Shown here: one piece after another, positions 43,007 through 52,958 of the stretch
How positions within the stretch are numbered: the stretch's first letter is position 1
How the letters are laid out: the number at the start of each line of letters is the position of its first letter
Position numbers and translations under genes: made by a program
Assembly: GCA_025057975.1 (NCBI GenBank)
Contig: JANWUV010000002.1
Location: forward strand, 62,001 to 126,000
Length of the DNA: 64,000 nt
Reading direction: 5' to 3'
From: Chloracidobacterium sp.
GTDB taxonomy: Bacteria; Acidobacteriota; Blastocatellia; Chloracidobacteriales; Chloracidobacteriaceae
The notes under the pieces: model-generated
Told to the model about the DNA's origin: nothing
The model's input: the letters and a program-made list of their open reading frames with translations, nothing else
The model's database searches: none

Positions 43007-44077
43007 TTATTGACCTGTTCCTGTGTCGCCTTTCTTGCCAGCTTCATTTCCAGGCTGCGGTTTTCCAGCCTCTGGCGATGTGGTAGCCGGAAGCGGTACA
43101 ATCGGAAAGCCGCGCTGGGCGAAAAAGGCGCAGACGCGCTCGTTATAGAGATCGGCTTCCTTGCCGGCCAGCGGCAAGTTTCGTGATTTCGGCATATCAA
43201 TACGTTCACACACTGCGCCGAAAGCCGTTGCAACGGCGGCAGCCGCCTGTTGAGCGGCGCGCGGCTGATTTTCGGCGACAAGCACGGCGACGCTTTTCCC
43301 CTTGCTTTGATAGTTGGCGACTTGACTCTGAACCGACCCTGTGTCGTAGATACCGCCTTGGTTAATTTGTAATCCGATGTCAAGCAAAACGTTGGTGATA
43401 AAGTTGTCAAAACCAAACATTTCTCGTGCGCGCAGATGAGCGAAATCGCGCACCGAGTCATATGGCATGTCGGCGAAGACGGCTCTCACGGCGTCATCTT
43501 CCCCTCCCACCATCAAGGACACATAGGCCCCAACATTCACACCATACAGCCCGATCTTGTTCGGATCCACTAATTGCTCCTGACGGCCGGCCACCGAAAT
43601 TTTTTGGGCTTTGAAGAATTCGAGCGCCGCCTTTAGGTCTTTTTTCTCGATAGCTCCAAGGGTTGTCACAATCGATGTGTTTTCACCATGGGCGCGGAGA
43701 TCGTAGATGAGCACGTTATAGCCGCGTTCCCAGAGACGATACCCCAAGTCCATCATGTCGGCGCGCGAACTGTTGAGTCCGTGAGTCACAATGATACCCG
43801 GCATGCCGGCGCCGCGAATAAAGAGCCACCCTTCAAGCGTACCGCTAGCGCCTGAAATCTGGGCCTCCTTCCAAGTAAAACTAACCACCTGACCCCATCT
43901 GTCGGGGAGCTTTTTGGGGAAGTTTTTGACTAAAAGCAAACTGCGGTTGGGCTTTGTAATTGCATTGACGGCGTAAACTGTGTAGCTAATGGCAGCCACA
44001 AGCGCCACCACGACGGCCGGAATAAAAAATTTCAGGTAAAGCCAGAGACGTTTTTTCCTTTTTTTACGCGGCGGCAT
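43007..44077 (-). CDS. membrane-anchored alpha/beta hydrolase with Asn in place of the nucleophile
   Basis: A 356-residue protein with a very basic start (PPRKKRKKR), one N-terminal membrane span (FFIPAVVVALVAAISYTVYAV) and an alpha/beta-hydrolase domain outside: GIIVTHGLNSSRADMMDLG, IYDLRAHGEN and a nucleophile elbow GVNVG. The elbow should read GxSxG; at residue 181 it has Asn, so normal Ser-hydrolase chemistry is not possible. The Asp/His positions are also not obvious. A Pro/Gly/Lys-rich tail ends the protein. It is most likely a pseudoenzyme acting as a binding protein or scaffold. It precedes the oxidoreductase gene by 9 bp. Confidence 0.8.
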   Translation of the reverse strand: MPPRKKRKKRLWLYLKFFIPAVVVALVAAISYTVYAVNAITKPNRSLLLVKNFPKKLPDRWGQVVSFTWKEAQISGASGTLEGWLFIRGAGMPGIIVTHGLNSSRADMMDLGYRLWERGYNVLIYDLRAHGENTSIVTTLGAIEKKDLKAALEFFKAQKISVAGRQEQLVDPNKIGLYGVNVGAYVSLMVGGEDDAVRAVFADMPYDSVRDFAHLRAREMFGFDNFITNVLLDIGLQINQGGIYDTGSVQSQVANYQSKGKSVAVLVAENQPRAAQQAAAAVATAFGAVCERIDMPKSRNLPLAGKEADLYNERVCAFFAQRGFPIVPLPATTSPEAGKPQPGNEAGKKGDTGTGQ

Positions 44078-44122
44078 AGAAGAGCTCCCAGAGGTCTTAC
44101 TCCACAGAAGTCAGAACAGGAA

Positions 44123-45169
44123 TTAGGGCTTCCGCCCCAACACAACGTGGTCAAACCACCAAGCTTGTTCCAGCGGCGTGACTCTGATCCGTAAGAATCC
44201 GGATTGGTTGAGCCATAATGCAATTTGTTCAGCCGAGTAAGTTCCACCGGACATCATGTTGAGGCTAAAAAGGGCAGCGAACTGCGCCGCCGTTGGTGAC
44301 GGTGCATCCGGCGTCATTTCTTGTACGATAACGCACCCACCCGGATTCAACGCGGCGTAGGCTTTCTTGAGCACGCGCAGGATGTGGCGTTCGCCAAGTC
44401 CATGGAGCACGCCCGACAGTAACACTACATCATAGCCGCCGCCGTAGTCGGCGTTGACGAAATCGCCCGGACGTATCCGTACGCGGTCGCCGACGGACGA
44501 CTGTCGAATCAAGTCTTCCGCAACAGCGAGGACTTCCGGCAGATCAAGCACTTCCGCCGTTAGCGTTGGGTACTGTTCAGCGAAACGAATTGCATAAGTA
44601 CCCGACCCGCCGCTCACATCAAGCAAGCGGGTGTAGCCGCTCAGGTCCACCGCTCGACAAAGCGCCTCGGCTTGGCCGCCCATGGCGATCTCGTGCATTG
44701 CCAGCACCCAGGCCCGTTCCGCCGCCTGTCGCTCGGCGTCGGGACGCGCCAGCATAAAGGCTGTCTCACGCGGGCCACTCTCGCCAGTCTGAAGCAGGTA
44801 CTCCAGTTCGCCAAACCGCGCCCACAAATCCGCTAGGTAATCCAACAAGTGACCTTGGTAGGTTGGCTTGCCGCGTACCAAAAAGGTGCCCGCCAACGGA
44901 CTATTCCGGTATCGGCCTGCTTCATCGCAGGCAACAAGGCCGAGACTTAGACAAGCCGTCAACAGCTTGCCAGCTCCGTCCGGGGTCAAACCACAGACGC
45001 CCGCCAGTTCGGCGACAGTACGTGGTTGCGCATCAAGCACATCAAACACTGTCAGTCGGTGCGCAGCGAAGAGAACGCCGCTGCTCCAAAAGGCCGTCCC
45101 CAGCCGATACAGCGGCTCTGGAGTCGGATGTGTCGCCCGCCGCGAGCGACGTTTTGCTGACGTGGGCAT
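44123..45169 (-). CDS. O-methyltransferase, dimerisation-domain type (BchU/CrtF-like)
   Basis: A 348-residue SAM-dependent methyltransferase. An N-terminal dimerisation winged helix (LFDVLDAQPRTVAELAGVCGLTPDGAGKLL region) precedes the catalytic domain with TRLLDVSGGSGTYAIRFAEQYP as SAM site and the VIVQEMTPDAPSP loop. The fold is shared by hydroxyneurosporene O-methyltransferase, the bacteriochlorophyll C-20 methyltransferase BchU and polyketide O-methyltransferases. Sequence alone does not choose between them; in a phototroph BchU would be attractive, but no pigment gene is nearby. A GGAG ribosome site 6 bp before the ATG at 45169 favours it over an in-frame upstream start at 45250. It is probably the first gene of the four-gene run to the left. 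Confidence 0.78.
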   Translation of the reverse strand: MPTSAKRRSRRATHPTPEPLYRLGTAFWSSGVLFAAHRLTVFDVLDAQPRTVAELAGVCGLTPDGAGKLLTACLSLGLVACDEAGRYRNSPLAGTFLVRGKPTYQGHLLDYLADLWARFGELEYLLQTGESGPRETAFMLARPDAERQAAERAWVLAMHEIAMGGQAEALCRAVDLSGYTRLLDVSGGSGTYAIRFAEQYPTLTAEVLDLPEVLAVAEDLIRQSSVGDRVRIRPGDFVNADYGGGYDVVLLSGVLHGLGERHILRVLKKAYAALNPGGCVIVQEMTPDAPSPTAAQFAALFSLNMMSGGTYSAEQIALWLNQSGFLRIRVTPLEQAWWFDHVVLGRKP

Positions 45170-45412
45170 GTCAACTCCGAACACTCTGGGCGCAGGCTGC
45201 GGCAAAGCTCTTGCCCAAACTGCTCGCCAAAGTGAGTAGAAATAAAACAATGGGCGACGCAGACGCTAGCATGGCCGCCGCTGTTCATGCTACGGGTGCG
45301 GCGTCAACACTTGCTCCCCTCCTAACTGCCATCCAGAATGATGCGGCTGAAACGTTACTAGCCCTCAAAGGTTTCGATGCCTTGTACGTCTATGCCGCCC
45401 CTGCCTTCGCTG

Positions 45413-46438
45413 ATGCGTGCAAACGTCCTTGTCGAACCCGGCGTCATTGAAATGCGCGAAGTACCCATCCCTGACCCGGAGCCAGGCGGCGTAGTCGTCA
45501 AGGTCGCTGTGGCGCTGACTTGCGGCACTGACCTGAAAGCGTTTCTGCGTGGACACCCGAAGTTCCCAACGCCGACGCTTTTTGGGCATGAGTTTGCAGG
45601 CGTCGTCGCCAAGGTCGGTCATGGGGTGACGCGCTTCAAGGAAGGTGATGTTGTGATGTCCACGCATTCAGCGCCGTGCGAGACCTGCTACTACTGCCAG
45701 CGCGGGCAGGAAAACCTCTGTGACACGATTATGTCCACGATGGCGCTGGGCGCGTATGCGGAATACATCGGTATTCCAGAGCGGATTGTGCGCCGAAACA
45801 TGTACCCCAAGCCGGAGCACCTCCCTTATCGCGAAGCGGCGCTGATGGAGCCGCTGGCCTGTGTCGTTCACGGACTGGAAAACGTCACCGTACGCGAGGA
45901 CGACACGGTTGTGATCCTCGGCAACGGCGCGATCGCCCTGTTGCATGTTGCGGCGCTCAGAACGCGCGGCGTCGAAACAATCATCGTGGTCGGCCGCCGG
46001 GCCTACCGACAACAGGTTGCTCAGGCGTTAGGAGCCGCTCACACCCTTGATTTTGAGGCGGACACCCTACCGGCGCGCATTCGAGATTTGACGGGCGGGC
46101 GCGGCGCTGACCTCGTGATTGAGTGCACCGGACAGCCACACATTTGGGAACTCGCCGTACAACTGGCGCGGCGCGGCGGCACGGTCATCTTCTTTGGTGG
46201 CTGCAAGCGCGGAACGACGGTGACGTTCGACACAGAGCGAATTCACTACGATGAAATCACCTTGCGCAGTCCATTCCACATGACGCCGCGCGCCGTTCAG
46301 CAAGCGCGTCAGATGCTGCTTGAGCGGCGTGTTGACTGGGGGCGACTTATCACGGCGGACTATCCGCTCGACCGCCTTGGCGACGCGCTGGAGCAACTGC
46401 AACGGGGTGATTGCATCAAGTTCGCCATCCTCCCGTAA
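45413..46438 (+). CDS. zinc-dependent medium-chain alcohol/polyol dehydrogenase
   Basis: A 341-residue MDR-family dehydrogenase. The catalytic zinc site is marked by LTCGTDLKAF (Cys), GHEFAG (His, Glu) and MEPLACVVHG (Glu). The structural zinc loop has four Cys (APCETCYYCQRGQENLC). The Rossmann motif is VVILGNGAIALLHV. The overall pattern (MRANVLVEPGVIEMREVPIP) is that of threonine/sorbitol dehydrogenase-like enzymes rather than simple alcohol dehydrogenase. The ATG at 45413 matches the family start; an upstream ATG at 45377 in the same frame adds 12 residues without support. It is divergent from the methyltransferase, with about 240 bp between them. The substrate is not evident. Confidence 0.85.
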   Translation: MRANVLVEPGVIEMREVPIPDPEPGGVVVKVAVALTCGTDLKAFLRGHPKFPTPTLFGHEFAGVVAKVGHGVTRFKEGDVVMSTHSAPCETCYYCQRGQENLCDTIMSTMALGAYAEYIGIPERIVRRNMYPKPEHLPYREAALMEPLACVVHGLENVTVREDDTVVILGNGAIALLHVAALRTRGVETIIVVGRRAYRQQVAQALGAAHTLDFEADTLPARIRDLTGGRGADLVIECTGQPHIWELAVQLARRGGTVIFFGGCKRGTTVTFDTERIHYDEITLRSPFHMTPRAVQQARQMLLERRVDWGRLITADYPLDRLGDALEQLQRGDCIKFAILP

Positions 46439-46635
46439 CAAGTTCCCATTGTCGCCGGTGGCGGGGCGTACGGGGCTGGCTGCCGGCGTTCGGAAGTATC
46501 TTTGGTGGTGCGCCGGGAGAGTCGTCGAATTGCCAAGAAAACAGGCTTTCACTTAGTATCTAAAGCACTTCCCAAAGTGGGCGAAAAGTATCCCGCGCAG
46601 ACGGCCTTTTCGAGACAAGGAGAGACAGTCACCCG

Positions 46636-47823
46636 ATGACTACTGCTGCCGCGCTAAGTGAAACTGCTCCCCAGCGGGTTTTGCTCAACCCTGACATCAA
46701 GAGTCCCCGCGCGCGCGAGTTTGAAGAAAAGCTGATGGCGCGTGTCGTGGGGCAGGAACGCGCCGTACGGCGACTGGCTAACCTCTACCAGATTTATCTG
46801 GCTGGGCTGGCGCAGCCAGGCCGGCCACTGGGAACGCTGCTCTTCCTCGGTCCGACCGGTTCAGGTAAAACGCGCGTGGTTGAAGCGGCGGCGGAGGCGC
46901 TTTTTGGCGACCCCTACGCCGTCGTCAAGATTGACTGCGCCGAGTTTCAGCACAGCCACGAAGTCGCCAAGCTGATTGGGTCACCGCCTGGCTACCTTGG
47001 ACACCGCGAAACACCGCCGCTACTAACGCAGGAAAATCTCGATAAATACCACACCGAACAGGACAAGTTAACGTTTGTTCTCTTTGATGAAATTGAGAAG
47101 GCGTCGGACGCCCTCTGGCAACTCCTGTTGGGCATTCTGGACAAAGCTACGTTGACGTTGGGCGACAACCGGCGCGTGGATTTCTCGAAATGCCTGATTG
47201 TGATGACGAGCAATCTGGGCGCGAAGGAAATGTCCGAACTCATCAACGGCAGCATCGGCTTTGCTCCGGTACGTCCTGAAACGCAACGTGATGACCTCGA
47301 CCAAAAAATCTACCGGACGGCAACCGAGGCGGCGCGGCGGAAGTTCTCGCCGGAGTTTATGAACCGGATTGACAAGGTGGTGGTGTTCCGCAGTCTCAAG
47401 GAGCACCATCTAGAGCGGATTCTCGAACTGGAACTGAACGCGGTTCAGGAACGCATCACTCGAGCGGCGTCCGAAAAGTTTGTCATCCGCTGTTCGCCGG
47501 AGACTAAGCGGTTTTTACTGGATGAAGGTATTGACCTGAAATATGGCGCGCGGCATCTCAAACGCGCCATTGAACGGTTTCTCGTCAACCCGATTGCGAG
47601 TTTGGTCGCCACTAAGCAGGTACGCACCGGCGATTTGTTGCTGGTGGACTATGACCCGGAGGAAAAAAAGCTTCGATTCTCGAAGGAACACCACGGAGCG
47701 CTAGTGCTCAGTGCTGGAACCGAGTCACCTGCTGCCTCCGTAGAGCAGGAATCGTTAGGGGGTGCGGCGGCGCTTCCGATACATGCCTCGCCGGCTTCAG
47801 TCAAAACGGTGAGCGAAAACTAA
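46636..47823 (+). CDS. single-domain ClpA/ClpB-type AAA+ ATPase
   Basis: A 395-residue AAA+ protein equivalent to the second ATPase module of ClpA/ClpB, without the N-domain or first module. Walker A is GPTGSGKT, the pore loop is GSPPGYLG, Walker B is FVLFDEIEKA, sensor 1 is MTSNLGAKE, the Arg finger is in FSPEFMNRID and sensor 2 is KYGARHLKRAIER. After sensor 1 the sequence GSIGFAP lies where ClpP-binding IGF/IGL loops are found in ClpA and ClpC, so partnership with ClpP is plausible but unproven. The length matches stand-alone Clp-like ATPases of several phyla. A GGAGAG ribosome site precedes the ATG. No clpP gene is in the window. Confidence 0.88.
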   Translation: MTTAAALSETAPQRVLLNPDIKSPRAREFEEKLMARVVGQERAVRRLANLYQIYLAGLAQPGRPLGTLLFLGPTGSGKTRVVEAAAEALFGDPYAVVKIDCAEFQHSHEVAKLIGSPPGYLGHRETPPLLTQENLDKYHTEQDKLTFVLFDEIEKASDALWQLLLGILDKATLTLGDNRRVDFSKCLIVMTSNLGAKEMSELINGSIGFAPVRPETQRDDLDQKIYRTATEAARRKFSPEFMNRIDKVVVFRSLKEHHLERILELELNAVQERITRAASEKFVIRCSPETKRFLLDEGIDLKYGARHLKRAIERFLVNPIASLVATKQVRTGDLLLVDYDPEEKKLRFSKEHHGALVLSAGTESPAASVEQESLGGAAALPIHASPASVKTVSEN

Positions 47824-47851
47824 GCGGCCTACCAACCGACGGCGTGACGGC

Positions 47852-48180
47852 TCAACTGGTGCGCTGTCCTAACAGGGCGCGCAAACGCTCCAGTTCCGCT
47901 TCCAAAGCCGCTGCCCCTGTTCCGCTTTGGCGCGCGCACGCTTGGGTTTCCACTTGTACTTCAGCTGCTTCTGCACACGCTTTAGCCTTTTCCGCACGAG
48001 GTGCGTTCGGCTTGCGCCTGCGCTTTGGCGGCTTCTATACGGATGCGCTCTTCCTCCACACGCCGCTATGCAGCCTCCACCTTGGTTGCGCACGCTCGGC
48101 CTCCGCCGCTTCCGCCGCTCTTGGCGCAAGCCGCCCCGCCGCGTTGTATAAGCGCAACCGCCAACCCGTACCCCGTGAGA
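47852..48180 (-). pseudogene. decayed Uma2-type (DUF820) gene, C-terminal part
   Basis: On the minus strand three frames carry a continuous-looking but broken protein: WRLRLYNAAGRLAPRAAE, then RRVEEERIRIEAAKAQAQAE preceded by an in-frame stop, then LEAELERLRALLGQRTS ending at a stop at 47852. This is the end of the Uma2-family domain (LRLYDxxGRL) followed by its Glu/Ala-rich coiled coil. Frameshifts separate the pieces. The N-terminal nuclease-like portion is not detectable upstream to 48461. The Ala/Cys-rich plus-strand frame in the same place is a shadow of it. Confidence 0.5.
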
Positions 48181-48461
48181 CTCCCCTGCCCTCCCCACAA
48201 TGCCCTAAGCTGGTCACTCCACAGACGATCATGGCGCTTCGTATCCGAAACAGGGCGTCATTGCTGCAGGGAATCTCGACTGGCATATTCTTGACTTCTA
48301 TTGCCGAGTACTTTGTCCAACGTGCGGGAAAGGCTCCCGAGGCCAACGACACAGGCGCTTACAAAGCTTTTGAGTTTGTCGGATGCGCCAGCGCCTCACA
48401 GCGACGACAACTGCTCTGGATAGCTCCGCCGCCTGCCGCTTAGCAGTAAGGTCGGTTGTGT

Positions 48462-49007
48462 TCACTTGATGCGCCATGGAATGCCGGCGACGACCCAGTA
48501 AACTTCTGTCGCTGCCGCTGCAACCTTTTGGTTGACGAGCCCCAGCAAGTCGCGGTAGCGCCGCGCTAAAGCATTATCCGGAACAATCCCTAACCCAATC
48601 TCGTTCGACACGACAATGACTGTCTGCTCGCGGCGCGCGAAGGTCTGCAAAAACGCCGCCAGCGTCGTTTCGAGGGCGGTAAGGCAGCCGTCCGCGTCAT
48701 CCGGCATTGAAAGCAGCCAGTTGGAAACCAACAGAGTCAAGCAGTCCACTAGGACGACGCCTGCTTCGGCAGCCTGCGCATAGGCGGCGGCCAGCGCACG
48801 CGGCTCTTCAATCACACGCCAAGCGGCCGGACGCTCTTCTCGATGGCGAAGAATCCGCGCCCGCATGTCTTCGTCAAGCGCCTCCGCCGTAGCGATGAAG
48901 CACACTGAGGCTCCCGTGGCGTCAGCCTGTTTCTGCGCCAGTTCCTGCGCGAAGCGACTTTTTCCGGCGCGTGCGCCGCCCAGAATGAAAATCAGCGCCC
49001 GCGTCAT
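48462..49007 (-). CDS. cobU: adenosylcobinamide kinase / adenosylcobinamide-phosphate guanylyltransferase
   Basis: Activates the corrinoid intermediate for nucleotide-loop assembly in late cobalamin synthesis or salvage. The 181-residue protein from the ATG at 49007 has the CobU P-loop [13 protein letters not shown], the [18 protein letters not shown] segment containing the guanylylated His, and [22 protein letters not shown]. The ATG overlaps the hutU stop in an ATGA arrangement with GGAGGCGGG just upstream, so it is translationally coupled to urocanate hydratase although the pathways differ. No other cob gene is in the window. Confidence 0.93.
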   Translation of the reverse strand: MTRALIFILGGARAGKSRFAQELAQKQADATGASVCFIATAEALDEDMRARILRHREERPAAWRVIEEPRALAAAYAQAAEAGVVLVDCLTLLVSNWLLSMPDDADGCLTALETTLAAFLQTFARREQTVIVVSNEIGLGIVPDNALARRYRDLLGLVNQKVAAAATEVYWVVAGIPWRIK

Positions 49008-50698
49008 CCCGCCTCCCGCTCCAGCATCGGCAGGCGCAACCCCTGTTCGCGCGCGCACGCCATCGCTTCAGCGTACCCCGCGTCGGCGTGGCGCATCACG
49101 CCCGTCGCCGGGTCGTTCCACAGCACGCGCTCCAGTCGGCGGGCGGCGTCTTCCGTGCCATCACAGACAATGACCATCCCCGCATGCTGCGAGTAGCCCA
49201 TGCCGACGCCGCCGCCGTGATGCAGCGAAACCCACGTTGCGCCGCTCGCCGTGTTGAGCAGCGCGTTGAGCAGTGGCCAGTCGGAAACCGCGTCCGAACC
49301 GTCCCGCATGCCCTCCGTCTCGCGGTTCGGCGAAGCGACCGAGCCAGCGTCCAGATGATCACGCCCAATGACAATCGGTGCTTTGACTTCGCCGCGCCGT
49401 ACCATCTCATTGAACGCCAACCCCGCCCGATGGCGTTCTCCCAGCCCCAGCCAGCAAATCCGCGCTGGCAACCCCTGAAAAGCAATGCGCTCACCGGCCA
49501 TCCTCAGCCATCGGTGCAAGTGGTCGTTTTCGGGGAACAGCTCCATCAACCGTTCGTCCGTCCGGCGAATGTCCTCAGGGTCGCCCGACAACGCCACCCA
49601 GCGAAAAGGTCCCTTGCCGCGACAAAACAACGGACGAATGTAGGCCGGTACAAAACCGGGTATCGAAAAGGCTTCGCTTACGCCCTCGTCAAAGGCGACC
49701 TGCCGCAGGTTGTTCCCGTAGTCCACCACCGGCACGCCCATCGCCTGAAAGTCAAGCATGGCGCGGACATGACGCGCGCAGCTTTCTGCCGCCGCGCGGC
49801 GCAGCGCGCCATGCTGCGCCGGGTCGTTTTGCGCGTCCCGCCACTGCTCGACCGTCCAGCCTGCCGGCAAGTACCCGTGAATCAAGTCATGTGCCGAAGT
49901 CTGGTCGGTGACCATATCCGGCCGTATCCCGCCCTCACGCGCCCGCCGGACAAGCTCCGGCAGGATTTCCGCTGCGTTGCCGAGTAATCCAACCGAGACA
50001 GCGCGTTTTTCGGCTGTGTAACGCGCTATCCGCGCCAGCGCGTCATCAAGGTCGGCCGCCTGTTCATCGAGGTAGCGCGTCCGCAAGCGCGCGTCAATGC
50101 GGCTCTGTTGACACTCAATGACCAGCGCCGAAGCGCCGGCAAAGACGGCCGCCAACGGCTGCGCGCCGCCCATGCCGCCCAAGCCAGCCGTCAGAATCCA
50201 GCGCCCGCGCAGGTCGCCGCCGTAATGCCGCCGGCCCATTTCGGCGAAGGTTTCATACGTCCCCTGCACAATCCCCTGCGTGCCGATGTAAATCCACGAA
50301 CCGGCGGTCATCTGGCCGTACATCATCAGCCCGCGCCGGTCGAGTTCGTCAAAGTGTTCCCACGTCGCCCATTTGGGAACGAGATTTGAGTTGGCGAGCA
50401 GGACGCGGGGCGCGTCCGGGTGGGTGCGAAAAACGCCGACTGGCTTGCCCGACTGAATCAGTAGCGTGTCGTCCGCCTGCATCTCGCGCAGCGTGCGGCA
50501 AATCGCTTCAAAACACGCCCAGTTGCGCGCCGCCTTCCCGATACCGCCGTAAACGACAAGGTCTTCCGGCCGCTCGGCGACCTCGGGATCGAGGTTGTTG
50601 TGCAACATCCGGTAGGCGGCTTCGAGTTGCCAGTTGCGACAGACAAGCTGCGCGCCGCGCGGCGCGCGTACCGGGTATGGCGTTGTGGAAGACGACAT
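49004..50698 (-). CDS. hutU: urocanate hydratase
   Basis: Second step of histidine breakdown: urocanate to imidazolone propionate with tightly bound NAD as electrophile. The 564-residue protein contains the [29 protein letters not shown] block, the glycine-rich [14 protein letters not shown] nucleotide site, the DQTSAHD segment, and the [10 protein letters not shown] motif with the conserved Cys. The ATG at 50698 is taken over one at 50746 that would add 16 residues. It diverges from hutI, with about 220 bp between the two genes for a shared promoter region. hutH (histidase), the first enzyme, is not in the window. Confidence 0.95.
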   Translation of the reverse strand: MSSSTTPYPVRAPRGAQLVCRNWQLEAAYRMLHNNLDPEVAERPEDLVVYGGIGKAARNWACFEAICRTLREMQADDTLLIQSGKPVGVFRTHPDAPRVLLANSNLVPKWATWEHFDELDRRGLMMYGQMTAGSWIYIGTQGIVQGTYETFAEMGRRHYGGDLRGRWILTAGLGGMGGAQPLAAVFAGASALVIECQQSRIDARLRTRYLDEQAADLDDALARIARYTAEKRAVSVGLLGNAAEILPELVRRAREGGIRPDMVTDQTSAHDLIHGYLPAGWTVEQWRDAQNDPAQHGALRRAAAESCARHVRAMLDFQAMGVPVVDYGNNLRQVAFDEGVSEAFSIPGFVPAYIRPLFCRGKGPFRWVALSGDPEDIRRTDERLMELFPENDHLHRWLRMAGERIAFQGLPARICWLGLGERHRAGLAFNEMVRRGEVKAPIVIGRDHLDAGSVASPNRETEGMRDGSDAVSDWPLLNALLNTASGATWVSLHHGGGVGMGYSQHAGMVIVCDGTEDAARRLERVLWNDPATGVMRHADAGYAEAMACAREQGLRLPMLEREAG

Positions 50699-50920
50699 GG
50701 CGGCAAGAAAAGCGTTCTTCGGAGTGGACGCTGCACAGCGATGCACCGACGTTAGTTGGGAGCGTTTTGAGCGTCAAGCGACGCCCTTGTTGGGCGCGCA
50801 TACGGCGCGTAGGATGACCTTCGACGTCTGCGCGCCGGTCTCTAAATCGCCACGCTCTGGACGGTGTTTTTTTCATCTCGCCAAACAGAAAACGTACACG
50901 CACCCAAGAGCCTGCAAGTT

Positions 50921-52162
50921 ATGCTCACCCTTTGGCGACACGCCCAACTGGCGACCATGACCGACAACGTTCCGTGGGGACGGCTTGCGAACGGCGCGTT
51001 GCTGGCCTCCGATGACCGCATCGCTTGGGTCGGAGCTGAAGCCGACCTGCCCCGCAACGTGCAAGTTGACGCAGAATACGACCTTGAAGGCGCGCTTGTG
51101 ACGCCGGGCTTCATAGACTGCCATACGCACTTGGTGTACGGCGGCGCGCGGGACGACGAGTTTGAAGCCCGCTTGCATGGCGCGAGTTACGCCGAAATCG
51201 CCCAACGCGGCGGCGGCATTCTTTCAACCGTCCGCGCCACCCGCGAAGCTTCCGAGGAAGCGTTGTTCGCAGCGGCGCGGCGGCGGGCGCTGGCGCTGCT
51301 GGCGGAAGGTGTCACCACCATCGAGATCAAATCCGGCTACGGCCTCACGCTCGCCGACGAAGCCCGCTGCCTGCGTGTCGCCCGCCGCTTGGGGTGCGAG
51401 CTGCCGCTGACGGTTGTGACCACTTACCTTGGCGCGCATGCCCTGCCGCCGGAGTTCACCGGACGCCCCGACGACTACATCGCGGAAGTCTGCGCGTGGC
51501 TACCTGCGCTCCATGCTGAAGGGCTGGTGGACGCCGTGGACGCCTTCTGTGAAACGATAGCGTTTTCAAGCAATCAGGTACGGCGCGTCTTTGATGCAGC
51601 GCGCGCGCTGGGATTGCCGGTCAAGCTCCATGCCGAGCAACTGAGCGATCAGGGCGGCGCGGTGCTGGCGGCGCAGTACAGGGCGTTGTCCTGCGACCAT
51701 CTGGAATACCTTGGCGAAGACGGTGTGCAGGCCATGGCGGCGGCGGGGACGGTCGCCGTCCTGCTGCCCGGCGCGTTCTATTGCTTACGGGAAACGCGCC
51801 TGCCGCCGATTGCGACGCTGCGGGCGGCGGGCGTCCCACTAGCCGTAGCGACCGACCACAACCCCGGTTCGTCGCCATTGTTGTCGGTGCGGCTGGCGCT
51901 CAATCTGGCGTGTACGCTGTTTCGCCTGACGCCTGAAGAGGCGCTGCGCGGGGCGACCGTTAATGCGGCGCGCGCGCTGGGACTGACGGATCGCGGCGTT
52001 TTGGCGGTCGGTAAACGCGCGGATTTTGTCGTCTGGCCGCTCGACCATCCGCGTGAGTTGGTCTATTGGATGGGCGGATGCTTTCCGAACCGCGTGGTGA
52101 TCGGCGGCAAGGAGGTCAACCGTGATGAACGCATCGCCGACGGAAACAATCTTCAACCTTGA
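50921..52162 (+). CDS. hutI: imidazolonepropionase
   Basis: Third step of histidine breakdown, hydrolysing the imidazolone ring to formiminoglutamate. An amidohydrolase of 413 residues from the ATG at 50921; in-frame start at 50864 adds a non-conserved stretch. Metal ligands are in [10 protein letters not shown] (two His), LHAEQ (His) and TDHNPG (Asp). The [13 protein letters not shown] and [13 protein letters not shown] blocks are specific to HutI. Its end overlaps the start of hutG by 38 bp, in a rightward hutI-hutG-hutF operon divergent from hutU. Confidence 0.95.
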   Translation: MLTLWRHAQLATMTDNVPWGRLANGALLASDDRIAWVGAEADLPRNVQVDAEYDLEGALVTPGFIDCHTHLVYGGARDDEFEARLHGASYAEIAQRGGGILSTVRATREASEEALFAAARRRALALLAEGVTTIEIKSGYGLTLADEARCLRVARRLGCELPLTVVTTYLGAHALPPEFTGRPDDYIAEVCAWLPALHAEGLVDAVDAFCETIAFSSNQVRRVFDAARALGLPVKLHAEQLSDQGGAVLAAQYRALSCDHLEYLGEDGVQAMAAAGTVAVLLPGAFYCLRETRLPPIATLRAAGVPLAVATDHNPGSSPLLSVRLALNLACTLFRLTPEEALRGATVNAARALGLTDRGVLAVGKRADFVVWPLDHPRELVYWMGGCFPNRVVIGGKEVNRDERIADGNNLQP

Positions 52163-52958
52163 GCCGGGCGATGCGCCGCTGCTGATCAGCCTGCCGCACA
52201 TTGGAACCGACTGCCCGCCGGAGATCGCCGCCGACTGGACGGAAGCGGCGCGCGCACTGCCCGATACGGACTGGCATCTAGCGGACATCTATGACTTCGC
52301 GCGACGGCTCGGCGTCACGGTGCTTGGCGCTTGTCTGTCGCGCTATGTCATTGACCTGAATCGCCCGCCGGATGACGCGCCGCTTTACGCGCAAGCCAAC
52401 CGGACGGAACTGTGTCCGACGCGCCTGTTCGACGGAAGACCCATCTACCGTGACGGGCGATCGCCCGGCGCCGCCGAGATTGCGCGCCGCCGCGAACGGT
52501 ACTGGCGGCCTTACCATGACGCGCTTGAACGCGAACTGACGCGCCTACATGCGCGTCATGGGTATGTTGTTCTGTGGGACGGCCACAGCATCAAATCGGA
52601 ACTGCCGTGGCTGTTTGACGGCAAGCTGCCCGACCTCAATCTCGGCACGGCCGACGGGCGAAGTTGCGCGCCGTCGCTCAGACGGGCGCTTGGCGACGCG
52701 CTTGCCGAACAAAAGCTTTTTACCTACGTTGTGGACGGGCGTTTCAAGGGCGGCTACATCACGCGCCGGTACGGGCGACCGGCCGCCGGCCGCCACGCCG
52801 TCCAGTTGGAAATGTGCTGGTCCTGCTACATGGATGAAGCGCCGCCCTACGTGCTGGACGCCGCCCGCGCCGCGCGCCTGCGCCCGGTGTTGCAGACGCT
52901 CGTTGGCATCGCGCTGGACTGGAAACCTTCCGATGACGACCGACTCGCTGCAACCTGA
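52125..52958 (+). CDS. hutG: N-formylglutamate amidohydrolase (deformylase)
   Basis: Last step of the five-enzyme histidine route: N-formylglutamate to glutamate and formate. The 277-residue protein shows [13 protein letters not shown], the metal-site segment [32 protein letters not shown] and [15 protein letters not shown], which are the HutG blocks. An AAGGAGG ribosome site inside the end of hutI serves either the ATG at 52125 or the GTG at 52122. It overlaps hutF by 26 bp. Because hutF is present, this is the deformylase type rather than the agmatinase-like formimidoylglutamase also named HutG. Confidence 0.93.
   Translation: MNASPTETIFNLEPGDAPLLISLPHIGTDCPPEIAADWTEAARALPDTDWHLADIYDFARRLGVTVLGACLSRYVIDLNRPPDDAPLYAQANRTELCPTRLFDGRPIYRDGRSPGAAEIARRRERYWRPYHDALERELTRLHARHGYVVLWDGHSIKSELPWLFDGKLPDLNLGTADGRSCAPSLRRALGDALAEQKLFTYVVDGRFKGGYITRRYGRPAAGRHAVQLEMCWSCYMDEAPPYVLDAARAARLRPVLQTLVGIALDWKPSDDDRLAAT

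Noticed and set aside
45250-45450. A 66-codon plus-strand frame starting MGDADASMAAAVHATG
   Set aside because: It runs into the start of the dehydrogenase gene in another frame and has no ribosome site or known relatives.
47844-48443. A 199-codon plus-strand frame after the Clp-like gene
   Set aside because: It is Ala/Ser/Arg-rich without motifs and is the shadow of the decayed Uma2-type gene on the minus strand.
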